Shown piece after piece: positions 49,401 through 58,900 of a stretch of 64,000 nucleotides of DNA. The stretch covers positions 154,759,895 to 154,823,894 of the forward strand of contig CM067082.1 of assembly GCA_034008185.1 (NCBI GenBank), written 5' to 3'. A program made the translations under genes and the position numbers. The first letter of the stretch is position 1, and the number at the start of each line of letters is the position of its first letter. The notes beneath the pieces were generated by a model that made no database searches, was not told where the DNA came from, and saw only the letters and a program-made list of their open reading frames with translations. Source of the stretch: Gorsachius magnificus. Taxonomy: Eukaryota; Chordata; Aves; Pelecaniformes; Ardeidae.

Positions 49401-52400
49401 CAACACCCCAGCCTTGGGAACTAATGAGTGTGTTATGCTTGGATCTGCCTGCTTGACTCTACCTACAGGTACAACAGGTAGAGTGGGAGTCAGCCTAAGA
49501 TTAAAATAACTAAATTTAACTAAGCATTCAGCTGTTCACATATGACGTGTGTGTTACAGTTCTCTCTGTGCTCAGTAGATACCTAGATCTGTTTTAGTTA
49601 CCACACTGGGTAATAGCATGTGTCTGTTTGCAATACCATGGGCTATCTTGCCTGAACTTCACTGTAGTTTCAAGAGGACATGGACCTTCTGTAGCTGTGG
49701 TGTCACATCTGCCAGCTCTATGTGGATATCTCAGCTATCCTAGGTTGTCTCAAAAGGTATTGCCTTTTGCAGGGTGCATATTGTTAATTTGTTACTAATC
49801 AGAAAGATTCGTTTTCAGTTCACCAAATCTAAAGCCCCATGAAAGTTTTAATAAGGTATAATATAATATATATGGTTTGTGATATATGTAAAGATGCCGT
49901 AAAACAGTTGCCAGTCCCTTGTGTTTACCCTTTACTCAGCAATAATGTTTCTATGCAATGGCCTTAGAAGAGGGGAGTAAAAAATCTGTATCAATGGGAA
50001 ATTTATAGGTAAAGGCTTTGCCAAGGTTTTTGACCACCACATTAGCAATATCTCATCCTAACTCCATGAGTGTTATAAAATGACTACATTTTAATGGCCA
50101 GTTGTTGCTGACACCAGTGGTTAATGGCTTTATTTGCTCTAGTCAGATGAAAGTTCCACCTAACTCAGCATCGTGTCTGACAAAGTATAAAAGAAACAGG
50201 GAAAATATAACCTTTTTCTTGCCTTGACGTGCTCTTTCAGCTTCTGCCAATCAGCCATTTAGAGAAGTTGGTATGTCTTTTTATAGAAGGAAAGCAATTA
50301 TGTATTGTTTGAATTCTGCTGTTCAGAGGCCAAGTGACTCTCCCATGTCTAAACTCTGAAAATGCATTTGCAGAGAAGAGAATATAATTTCCTTTCAGCT
50401 GTGTCTTGAGCCTATCAGAAAACCAAAGAATCAAAGAAAATTCTAATGTCAGCTGTTTACTGTCTATTTTTTCCCTGCAAAATAAGATAACAACCAAGCC
50501 TGTCAGTAGTCGGTTATCATAGAAACATAGTTATTTTCATTATACATGTATTAACATCACTGTGATTCAACAGACACTTTGTTCTTTCAGAATTTCTAAT
50601 TAAAGTGTAGTGTGAATGAATCTTTAATAACCTTTCCATACTAATTTTTTCTGATAGTGGTGCTAGAAACTATAATCAAATATCATTGCACTGAAAGACT
50701 TAAAAACAGGACAAGGGCTCATCTCCTGGAGATACATTCCCCCAAGTTTGAGTCATAATACCGGGTTAGGATTGTTATAACCTTGTGTAAAAGTTAAACC
50801 TTGAAGTTAGTATGATAGGCTCATCTTAGAGTTAAATAATCACCAACAGAGAATAATTCAGGTCATGCTAGCCTAAGTATCCAACATAGACACCAGTAGA
50901 GTTTTAGATATCTTACATTTATCTTTTTATCAATTAAATGGGTGACAAGAATGATCAGCTCCAAATCAGATATCTGCCTTTTAGGAGTCCAACTTACAAC
51001 AGCTAGATCTTACCTTTGGTAATTTAGCAACTCATAATTAAAATGGCACTTTGACCACCTAAGGTGGTTAAACCTGAGTGACTGGAGATTATAAAATGAA
51101 AAGTTTCTTGTCACTGTGCAGACAGCACTAAGCAGAAAAAGGCCTTAAAAGAGAATTTTTTTAAGGCAAGCAGAGAAAAAAATCAAATAACATTTACTTG
51201 AAGCAGGGAAAAAGAGGAGGGAGAGTATAAGAGGAAGGCTGGTTCAGAGAAGAAAGCAGATTGAAATTTGCTTGAAGAACTGCCCATACCAGTGAGGAAT
51301 CTAAGGCAGGAAAATGACTGTTCCTAGAATGTATCTATTATGCTACTTAAATGAAAGGTAAATAGGCATGGAATGAAGTGTGAAGTCCTCTGAGTGCGTA
51401 TCCTTAGTGTATCTCCCACAGAACTTTTGGGGATGAGAGAGAGGGGCTCTTGTTCTGCAGAAAAACAAGAGGGGGGACTTGGCATCCAGGAAGGGTGCAT
51501 CATTACTGTTGTACAGCCTGGTTAGACCCAAGGAACTTGGGAGGGCGGGAAAGAAATCCTCTTCATCAGGAACCAGGATACTAGTTAGCAGCTGATTCAG
51601 GGAAGGTCTATTAGGGCTCTGTCCACTCTTCAGACAACTTCAGAACCATGTGATGTATTGTCATCCTGTGAACCCACAGTTAACCACCACCACTTTTGCT
51701 GGTGACACGGCATTTGTAAAATTGCACTCATTATTTTGAGAAAAGAGAGCTTGCAAAACTCACTTTTTCCAGCCAAGTGGGAAGAGTTTCTTCCTTCCAG
51801 CTGCCTGACCAATGACTCCTCCAACTCTCATTTGTATGGTTGAAAAGTAGCAGATACTACGAGGAGAAGCTGCCATGAAAGCCAGCTTCCAAGACTTCTA
51901 CTTAGAGCTGGTTCTCTTCAAAGTAAGCACAGAGATAGCAACATGCTAGTCATCAGTATCTTGTCTACTAATACCACAGCCACTTGCACAAATCCATCTT
52001 CTGACCATCTATTTGGGGATACCTGGTGTTTCTCTTTGAGGATCATGGTCTCAGTCCTCCAGTCTTGACTGGATCATGGTCCAGTCATGGCACGTCCTCC
52101 AGTCTTCAGCAGAATTGATCCCTGATGTGTTTGAAAAGCAAGTACTTGAACATTTCTAAGCTTTCCAACCTGGGATGAGTGGGAGATTCATGAAATTTGT
52201 TGGCATGCTCATACACGAAGTCGGACAAAAATGGAGACAGCTAATCTTTTTGTACGGCAGAGAAACTGTCTTTGTCATTCTTTGCTGTTTCTAGGGCAAC
52301 ACGTCTGATGCTGAGACAAGACATGAACCACACACCTCCCCCTGTTTCACAAAATTTTTTATTTAAAAAGATTTTCTGTTGTGAGCCCTAAGGACAATCT

Positions 52401-52945
52401 GAGAGTTGTCTAAAATAAGTTATAGGTAACAAAAGGTTCTTTTTAATTGTGTCTTATTTGCTGTTTTTCTCCATAAAGCTTAGCAAACTATCTAGATTCA
52501 GCCTACCTACAGTGTCAGAGCTGCAGCTGACAAAAGCTGAAGATCAAACCCAACATATCCTCATGCTCATTGGTTTGAAAATGTGATAATGAATAGCAAA
52601 GGTAATGCAGTGCTCTGCTGTACAGCTGTGATAGTTCTCTGGTGTAACCTAAACAACCTATTATCTGAAATAACCATGTTCAGTGGGCCACATTTTCCAG
52701 AATTGATTCAAGCTATTCTCCTTCAGCTCAGTCTTGCATGATATAGTTTTGTACTCATATGAATTATCAAATTAAATATAAATACCCTTTTAGCCCTAAT
52801 GACTGGTGTCATGAAGTTTGGAGTGATCAGTTCTCTTCTAGGACACAAACTTGTCGTAAAATAATTAACATGCCAACTTAAAAACTGCAACAGAGAGCAT
52901 ATCTTCTCCTCATTAAGTAATGCTGCTTTGAAATAAAGTTGCCTG

Positions 52946-53100
52946 GTTGTGGCTAGAGCACTGAGCTGAGACTTGAAAGATTGACTTCTGGGTTTATTTC
53001 TGGATTATTTTGAATACGTCACTTTTCTTTCCCATCTGTAAAATGCGGATGATAATATAGGTACCTTCATCTGCAGATCTCAAGGCCTTTCACAAGTATG
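52946..53100 (+). repeat. MIR-type (CORE) SINE relic
   Basis: The order of blocks fits the ancient MIR SINE. A tRNA-derived head (TTGTGGCTAGAGCACTGAGC) is followed by CTTCTGGGTTTATTTCTGG, then CCCATCTGTAAAATGCGGAT, then GATAATATAGGTACC. The CATCTGTAAAATG word is a hallmark of MIR. The copy is diverged, as expected for an insertion that predates birds. Further weak similarity (AGATCTCAAGGCCTTTCACA) continues to about 53100. Confidence 0.7.
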
Positions 53101-54696
53101 AAGTACTGTATTTTAATTCAGTGCTGTCTATGAGACTAATTAACATAATGGCTCAAGAGAATCTTTTGATCATTGAAGGTCAGAAGGGACACCAATTTCT
53201 TTTGATTTTGAAGGCAAGAAAGCACAACCAGCTCTCCACAGGATCAGACGCTTCAGATTATGTAACTAAGATTGATATGCTGAATGAAGCTCATTTGCTT
53301 TAGCAGGATTTTCATGAGTTTTATTATTTGGAAAGTACTTAGGTAGAATCCTGAGATGAAAGACTTTATAGAAAAGTAATATTTTCATTTTTCTATTTCT
53401 CTTTTCTTCTTTTGGCTAATCAAAGGGACGTTTGAACTCATTTCTAAGAACAAAGAAATACAGGGGGTGCCATTAAAATCTAGATATTTGTCGTTCCCAA
53501 TAATTGTATTTAATAGAGTATTCAAAGCAATCTTGCTTCTAAACATAGTAAATACAGTGGGTCAGGTAAATGTTATGATTCAGTAAATATTTAGGATTTC
53601 ATGGTGCCTATGGTAAAATAAGGAGCACATGAGGAGAAAGGCACTAAAGATCTCAGGTTTTACCCAGTACATAAATAAGGGCTTATTTTCCATTTTCAGC
53701 TCCCCTTATGGCCCTATCAATAGTGTTTAAGAAAAAGTAGATTTTTAATCCCAAGGTTTTGTCAGAAACAGTTGTTTACCAACAAAGCTGTTTACCAATG
53801 TGGTCCAGGCAAGAAAGTTCTGGTTGGAATGATTCATGGATTGACAAAATTATAAGCATCTGGCAAGATCTCATAGTAGGATCTGTTTGACAAGACCAAT
53901 CTGATATTTATGTTCCAAACACTGAAGGAAGATTATCCCTTTGCTATCTTATCAAAAGGTCTTGATCTCTTTGCTTTACAGTAAATAACCACAATATGGA
54001 CAGGGTAAAATCCTAAGCCAAAAAAATAATTAGAAAACCTACAACTGAGGCTGACATACAGAGAGTTTTTTGGAAAAAATCGAAGTTATTGGGGTCCTAC
54101 AGCTCACCCTTGGGCTAGAAGTTTGAAGACTGGCAAGTTTCTAAGCTTTGATGCTGAACGTATGCAAAGAATGTTTGTGGCAGTTTCCATATCTGGCAAA
54201 TGGGTTTGATGATACTTTTCTTCTCTCTCCTCTTTCAGCTCTGATAATGAAATGGATTATATTACGGTTAATATTACATCATTGGGACAGGATCAGGCCT
54301 CTTGAGAGGCAAGTAATAAGTCTTATGTATTTACTAAGTGACCATGTCAGAGTGTTATCCTTCCTCCTGAATGATCTTCTAATTATTATTTTTTAAAACG
54401 CACTTAATGGAAAAGGGGGACAAATGTTTCAGCCTTGGGACCTCATTTCTAGGTTGCACATTGTACCAAAGTGCATTATTAAAAACCTTTTATACCAGCT
54501 GTAATTAGAGATAATTGCCAGCAGTCTGGCTGTTCATTTTCAGGAACTAGGCGCAGGAGGTTATCTCTGCTTAAAATGCCCATCACATTTGTGCCTGCTT
54601 GCATATTTTTATAGCAAGGACCTCTACAATTTTACTTAAGGATGTGAAAGGATAATTTGCAGCCTGGCTGAGTACGGTGTACCTGCATATATGTGG
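53101..54696. other. No recognisable gene or repeat
   Basis: About 1.6 kb of unique-looking AT-rich sequence up to the retroviral insertion site. Confidence 0.5.
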
Positions 54697-54701
54697 TGTG
54701 G
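54697..54701. repeat. Target-site duplication, left copy
   Basis: TGTGG directly abuts the LTR end and is repeated exactly at 61608-61612 on the other side of the element. A 5-bp duplication is the usual staggered cut of many retroviral integrases. It shows that both ends of the insertion are intact. Confidence 0.9.
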
Positions 54702-54839
54702 TGTCGTGGTTTAACCCGGCTGGCAACTCAGCACCACGCAGCCGCTCGCTCACTCCCCCCCCTCCCTCAGTGGGATGGGGGAGAGAATCGGAGAAAAGGG
54801 AAAAAAAAAAGTAAGACCCGTGGGTTGAGATAGAGACAG

Positions 54840-54845
54840 TTTAAT
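54840..54845 (-). terminator. LTR polyadenylation signal (ATTAAA)
   Basis: TTTAAT on the plus strand reads ATTAAA on the transcribed strand, about 140 bp before the 3' end of the LTR. The same hexamer is present in the other LTR at 61131-61136. It is the best candidate signal for ending the proviral transcript. Confidence 0.5.
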
Positions 54846-55024
54846 AAGAGAGAAGAATAACAATAATAATAATAATAGTGGTAAGAAAATATACAGAATA
54901 TATAAAACAAGTGATGCACAATGCAATTGCTCACCACCCGCTGACCGATGCCCAGCCCGTCCCGAGCAATGATCAGTACCCGAGCAGCGATCACACAGCC
55001 CGAGCTGCGACCACTCTGCCCGCG

Positions 55025-55067
55025 ACCGACCGACCGACCCGACCGACCAAACCGACCAACCCCCCCG
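55025..55067. repeat. (GACC)n tract inside the LTR
   Basis: GACC units repeat with small interruptions and end in a C run. An identical copy lies in the other LTR at about 61316-61358. On the transcribed strand it is G-rich (GGTCGGTC) and sits just downstream of the TATA-like box, probably at the start of the RNA. Confidence 0.8.
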
Positions 55068-55072
55068 AGCAT

Positions 55073-55084
55073 GACGTTATATGG
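55073..55084 (-). promoter_or_regulatory. TATA-like box next to CRE-like site in the LTR
   Basis: On the minus strand the sequence reads CCATATAACGTCATGC: a CATATAA box with an overlapping ACGTCA half of a cAMP-response-type site. It lies about 240 bp upstream of the polyadenylation signal, a plausible spacing for U3/R. The equivalent element in the 5' LTR (about 61364-61375) would drive the provirus. No transcript data support the exact start. Confidence 0.4.
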
Positions 55085-55316
55085 TATGGAATAGCTCTTT
55101 GGACAGTTTGGGTCCTAGCTGTGCTGTACTCCCAGCTTGTTATGCACCTGGCCGAGCAGGAGAAGCTCAAAAAGTCCTTGAACAGTCTGAGCACTACTTG
55201 GCAACAACTAAAAACATCAGCGTGTTATCAACATTCTTCTAGCACTGAATCCAAAGCACAGCACTATGCTAGCTTCTGTGAAGAAAATTAACTCTATCCC
55301 AGCCGAAACCAGGACA

Positions 55317-55330
55317 TTCCACCCCTTATT
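55317..55330 (-). other. Polypurine tract (plus-strand primer site)
   Basis: On the minus strand AATAAGGGGTGGAA lies directly against the 3' LTR start. In retroviruses such a purine run survives RNase H and primes second-strand DNA synthesis. The run is interrupted by single T residues, but the position is exact. Confidence 0.75.
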
Positions 55331-55713
55331 CTATACCATTTACGTCATGCTTAGGTCCTACCCTTACAATACATTCCAATTAATCACCACCAGTTTGATA
55401 TATATATACACAGATATCATTCCCTTAGTTTATGGACCATCCCTCTAAAATGTCCATTGGGTTCATTTAGTCCATGGTTTTGGGCTCCATCTGTCGTAAC
55501 AGTCTTTCAGGGCAGGAGAGATGGGGTCTGGTGTTGGGTTGTTGCTTGCTGAAGTCAGTTCTGGTTCCATTCGCTGCACTTCCTCAGTTTCTTCAAAATT
55601 CATTCTTCATTAATCTGGGCGATCCTTACTGTTATACCATTGATAGAATATACAGCAATAGTAAAAATGAAGACATACTATATTACACAGCAATTAACAT
55701 TATATAATTCAGT
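55317..55713 (-). other. Noncoding region between pol and 3' LTR; env absent
   Basis: Between the integrase stop and the LTR there are only about 400 bp, with no long minus-strand frame. There is no envelope gene and no dUTPase domain. Lack of env agrees with the ERV-L group. Confidence 0.8.
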
Positions 55714-57378
55714 TCATTGGCTATTTTCACCCAAAATCAAATCCCTTTGAGGTACACATCGGACTTCCCCATCCTTCCGCATCACCCACCAAGTAGAGCC
55801 AGGTCCTTGAGCAAAAGCAATCCCACGGATGGGTTTGCCTTTATCTGAGGCAGGAGAAACCCACACTGTCTTCCCCAGCATATTTTTTACATGCACTACA
55901 GGGACTTTATCCCCTTCTACAGTACGTAAGAGGTTTGATTGGGCAGGGCCAGCTCGGTTGGCAGATCCTCTAGTGTTGACTAACCAGGTGGCTTTTGCTA
56001 AATGTGTATCCCAATGTTTGAATGTTCCACCACTCATTGCTTTCAGTGTAGTTTTTAACAGTCCATTGTATCGTTCAATTTTCCCAGAGGCTGGTGCATG
56101 ATAGGGGATGTGATAGACCCACTCAATGCCATGCTCTTTGGCCCATTTGTCTATGAGGCTGTTTCGGAAATGAGTTCCGTTGTCTGACTCAATTCTTTCT
56201 GGAGTGCCATGTCGCCACAGGACTTGTTTTTCAAGGCCTAGGATAGTGTTCCGGGCGGTGGCATGGGGCACGGGATATGTTTCCAGCCATCCGGTGGTCG
56301 CTTCCACCATGGTGAGCACATAGCGCTTGCCATGGCGGGTTTGTGGAAGTGTGATATAATCAATCTGCCAAGCCTCTCCATATTTGTATTTCAGCCACCG
56401 TCCTCCATACCAGAGAGGCTTTAACCGCTTGGCTTGTTTGATCGCAGCACATGTTTCACATTCATGGATAACCTGTGCAATAGCGTCCATAGTTAAGTCC
56501 ACCCCTCGATCACGAGCCCATCTGTATGTTGCATCTCTTCCTTGATGGCCTGAGGTGTCATGGGCCCACCGAGCTAGAAACAATTCACCCTTATGTTGCC
56601 AGTCCAGATCTACCTGAGCCACTTCAATCTTAGCAGCCTGATCTGCCTGCTGGTTGTTTTGATGTTCTTCAGAGGCCCGACTCTTGGGTACATGAGCATC
56701 TACATGACGTACCTTTACAACCAGGTTCTCCACCCGGGAAGCAATATCTTGCCACAATGCAGCTGCCCAGATGGGTTTGCCCCTGCGCTGCCAGTTGCTC
56801 TGCTTCCATTGCTGCAACCATCCCCACAAAGCATTTGCCACCATCCATGAGTCAGTATAGAGATAGAGCACTGGCCATTTTTCTCTTTCAGCAATATCTA
56901 AAGCCAGCTGGATGGCTTTCACCTCTGCAAATTGACTTGATTCACCTTCTCCTTCAGCAGTCTCTGCAACTTGTCTTGTAGGACTCCATACAGCAGCCTT
57001 CCACCTTCGATGCTTTCCCACAAGACGACAGGATCCATCAGTGAACAGGGCATATTGCTTCTCGTTTTCTGGCAATTTATTGTACAGCGGGGCTTCTTCA
57101 GCACGCACCACCTCCTCCTCTGGTGATACTCCAAAATCTTTGCCTTCTGGCCAGTCCGTGATCACTTCCAAGATTCCTGGGCGACTGGGGTTTCCTATTC
57201 GAGCCCGTTGTGTAATCAGTGCGACCCACTTACTCCACGTAGCATCAGTTGCATGATGTGTAGAGGGGACCTTCCCTTTGAACATCCAGCCCAGCACCGG
57301 CAGTCGGGGTGCCAGGAGGAGCTGTGCTTCAGTACCAATCACTTCTGAAGCAGCTCGAACCCCTTCATATGCTGCCAA
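55714..57378 (-). CDS. Pol C-terminal part: RNase H and integrase (frame-broken from RT)
   Basis: A 554-codon open frame with no internal stop. RNase H degrades the RNA of the RNA-DNA hybrid: FTDGS (Asp114), QFAE (Glu152), YTDS (Asp176) and the HVDAHVP..ADQAA region (His228, Asp246) give a complete active site. Integrase inserts the viral DNA: a zinc-binding H-x4-H..C-x2-C segment (His273, His278, Cys307, Cys310), then Asp340, Asp399 and Glu435 with 35 residues between the last two, the classic D,D35E catalytic core, then a C-terminal domain. The first codon of the open frame here is TTG, so this is not an independent gene. The frame stays open upstream to the RT break near 57465. By sequence this part looks catalytically intact. 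Confidence 0.93.
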   Translation of the reverse strand: MAAYEGVRAASEVIGTEAQLLLAPRLPVLGWMFKGKVPSTHHATDATWSKWVALITQRARIGNPSRPGILEVITDWPEGKDFGVSPEEEVVRAEEAPLYNKLPENEKQYALFTDGSCRLVGKHRRWKAAVWSPTRQVAETAEGEGESSQFAEVKAIQLALDIAEREKWPVLYLYTDSWMVANALWGWLQQWKQSNWQRRGKPIWAAALWQDIASRVENLVVKVRHVDAHVPKSRASEEHQNNQQADQAAKIEVAQVDLDWQHKGELFLARWAHDTSGHQGRDATYRWARDRGVDLTMDAIAQVIHECETCAAIKQAKRLKPLWYGGRWLKYKYGEAWQIDYITLPQTRHGKRYVLTMVEATTGWLETYPVPHATARNTILGLEKQVLWRHGTPERIESDNGTHFRNSLIDKWAKEHGIEWVYHIPYHAPASGKIERYNGLLKTTLKAMSGGTFKHWDTHLAKATWLVNTRGSANRAGPAQSNLLRTVEGDKVPVVHVKNMLGKTVWVSPASDKGKPIRGIAFAQGPGSTWWVMRKDGEVRCVPQRDLILGENSQ

Positions 57379-57440
57379 TATCTCTTTTTCAGTTGGAGTA
57401 TAGTTGGCTTCAGATCCTCTGTATCCCCGACTCCAAAAGC

Positions 57441-58280
57441 CTAGGGGTCGGCCTCGAGTCTCCCTGGTGCTTTCTGCCAGAGGCTCCAGGTAGGGCCATT
57501 CTCCCCAGCTGCGGTGTAGAGCACATTCTTTACATCTTGCCCGGACCGGACCGGCCCAAGGGCTACTGCATGCACTATCTCCCGTTTAATTTGTTCAAAG
57601 GCTTGTCGTTGTTCAGGGCCCCATTTGAAATCGTTCTTCTTCCGGGTCACTTGGTAGAGAGGGCTTACAATCTGGCTGTAATTTGGAATATGCATTCTCC
57701 AAAAACCCACAACGCCCAAGAAAGCTTGTGTTTCCTTTTTGCTAGTTGGTGGAGACATGGCTGTTATTTTGTTGATCACATCCATTGGAATCTGACGACG
57801 TCCATCTTGCCATTTGATTCCTAAAAACTGGATCTCCTGTGCAGGTCCCTTGACCTTGCTTTGTTTTATGGCAAAACCGGCCTTCAGAAGGATTTGGACT
57901 ATTTTCTTCCCTTTCTCAAAAACTTCTTCTGCTGTATTGCCCCACACAATGATGTCATCAATGTATTGCAGGTGCTCTGGAGCCTTACCCTGTTCCAGTG
58001 CTGTCTGGATCAGTCCATGGCAAATGGTAGGGCTGTGTTTCCAGCCCTGGGGCAGTCGATTCCAGGTATACTGGATGCCCCTCCAAGTGAAAGCAAACTG
58101 TGGCCTGCACTCTGCTGCCAAAGGGATTGAAAAGAAAGCATTTGCAATATCAATTGTGGCATACCACTTGGCTGCCTTTGACTCCAGTTCATATTGAAGT
58201 TCTAGCATGTCTGGCACGGCAGCACTCAGTGGTGGCGTAACTTCATTCAGGCCACGATAGTCTACTGTCAGTCTCCACAC
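57441..58280 (-). CDS. Pol: reverse transcriptase core (frame-broken on both sides)
   Basis: A 279-codon frame encodes most of the polymerase that copies viral RNA into DNA. Visible motifs are WRLTVDYRGLNEVT near the start, TIDIANAFFSIPL (Asp44), LPQGWKHSP (76-84) and YIDDIIVWG (106-114, catalytic Asp108 and Asp109), followed by the FLGVVGFWR connection segment and the start of the RNase H tether. It begins at a GTG, so the true N-terminal fingers are encoded in the protease frame just upstream. The break near 58266-58280 involves a duplicated TG dinucleotide (or equivalent single-base loss). At the other end the frame runs into a stop at 57441 after a one-base shift near 57465, in a short G run. 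All catalytic residues are present. Confidence 0.92.
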   Translation of the reverse strand: MWRLTVDYRGLNEVTPPLSAAVPDMLELQYELESKAAKWYATIDIANAFFSIPLAAECRPQFAFTWRGIQYTWNRLPQGWKHSPTICHGLIQTALEQGKAPEHLQYIDDIIVWGNTAEEVFEKGKKIVQILLKAGFAIKQSKVKGPAQEIQFLGIKWQDGRRQIPMDVINKITAMSPPTSKKETQAFLGVVGFWRMHIPNYSQIVSPLYQVTRKKNDFKWGPEQRQAFEQIKREIVHAVALGPVRSGQDVKNVLYTAAGENGPTWSLWQKAPGRLEADP

Positions 58281-58900
58281 TCTCCATCAGACTTTCTCAC
58301 TGGCCATATGGGACTGTTAAAGGGTGATCGAGTCTTGCTGATCACTCCTTGGCTCTCCAGTCGACGAATCAGCTTATGGATGGGAATCAGGGAGTCTCGG
58401 TTGGTGCGATATTGCCGCCTGTGCACTGTTGTGGTGGCAATCGGCACTTGTTGGTCTTCAACACTCAGCAACCCCACAACCGAAGGGTCCTTTGAGAGAC
58501 CAGGCAAGGTAGATAGCTGCTTAATTTCTTCTGCCTCCAATGCAGCTATACCAAAAGCCCACCGGTACCCTTTTGGGTCCTTGAAATACCCTCTCCTGAG
58601 GTAGTCTATGCCCAGGATGCACGGAGCATCTGGCCCAGTCACAATGCGGTGCTTTTGCCACTCATTCCCGGTTAGGCTCACTTCGGCCTCCAATACAGTC
58701 AGCTCTTGAGATCCCCCTGTCACTCCAGAAATACAAATGGATTCTGCCCCTATATGGCTTGATGGCATTAGAGTACACTGTGCACCGGTGTCTACTAGAG
58801 CTCTATACTTCTGTGGGTCTGACGTGCCAGGCCATCGAATCCACACAGTCCAGTAGACCCGGTTGTCCCTTTCCTCCACCTGGCTGGAGGCAGGGCCCCT
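58268..58900 (-). CDS. Retroviral protease and RT N-terminus (after gag UAG)
   Basis: The aspartic protease cuts the Gag and Pol polyproteins. Counting residues from the GTG at 58879, the active-site motif VDTGAQ lies at 29-34 (Asp30). The second family signature ILGIDYL is at 88-94. After a linker come the first RT residues (HKLIRRLESQGVISKTRSPF). The frame is the same as that of gag and is open from directly after the gag UAG at 58901-58903, with no ATG in the first part. It was therefore probably made by stop-codon readthrough. It ends at 58268 shortly after a small frameshift inside RT. Protease looks intact; RT does not continue in this frame. Confidence 0.9.
   Translation of the reverse strand, partial: RGPASSQVEERDNRVYWTVWIRWPGTSDPQKYRALVDTGAQCTLMPSSHIGAESICISGVTGGSQELTVLEAEVSLTGNEWQKHRIVTGPDAPCILGIDYLRRGYFKDPKGYRWAFGIAALEAEEIKQLSTLPGLSKDPSVVGLLSVEDQQVPIATTTVHRRQYRTNRDSLIPIHKLIRRLESQGVISKTRSPFNSPIWPVRKSDGECGD
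58826..58890 (-). promoter_or_regulatory. Possible readthrough hairpin/pseudoknot after the gag UAG
   Basis: Ten bases after the UAG the minus strand can form a 6-bp stem (CCTCCA with TGGAGG, 58890-58885 and 58878-58873) with the 6-base loop GCCAGG. The exact loop complement CCTGGC occurs 41 bases further on (58831-58826), allowing an H-type pseudoknot. In gammaretroviruses a pseudoknot eight bases after the gag UAG promotes readthrough. Here the layout is similar but only visible by eye; no energy was calculated. Confidence 0.35.

Larger units (their letters stand above)
46205..52945. other. Long stretch without genes or clear repeats
   Basis: About 6.7 kb of AT-rich DNA with a T run (47350-47366) and an A run with an upstream polyadenylation-like signal (49366-49400, listed separately). 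No exon, RNA gene or transposon is recognisable. Confidence 0.5.
54702..55316 (-). repeat. 3' LTR of the ERV-L provirus
   Basis: 615 bp, with minus-strand termini TGTCCTGG and CCACGACA forming an imperfect inverted repeat. Compared by eye with the other LTR it has one A fewer in an A run near 54801-54810 and one extra G near 54820. I found no substitution. It contains a TATA-like box, a polyadenylation signal, an AAT repeat and a GACC repeat. Open frames inside it (101 and 137 codons) occur in both LTRs and are not genes. Confidence 0.97.

Noticed and set aside
53171..53260. Possible extra ancient repeat tail (AAGGTCAGAAGGGACACC)
   Set aside because: Only one short word resembles a known reptile/bird repeat and the flanking sequence does not continue the match.
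54767..55291. 101-, 137- and 67-codon frames in the left LTR (and equivalents at 61058-61582)
   Set aside because: They occur in both LTR copies, include the AAT and GACC simple repeats, and do not resemble a known LTR-encoded protein.
57309..57824. 171-codon plus-strand frame (and other plus-strand frames at 55829-58604 and 59565-60053)
   Set aside because: These are antisense shadows of the proviral pol and gag frames, whose minus-strand products carry complete catalytic motifs.
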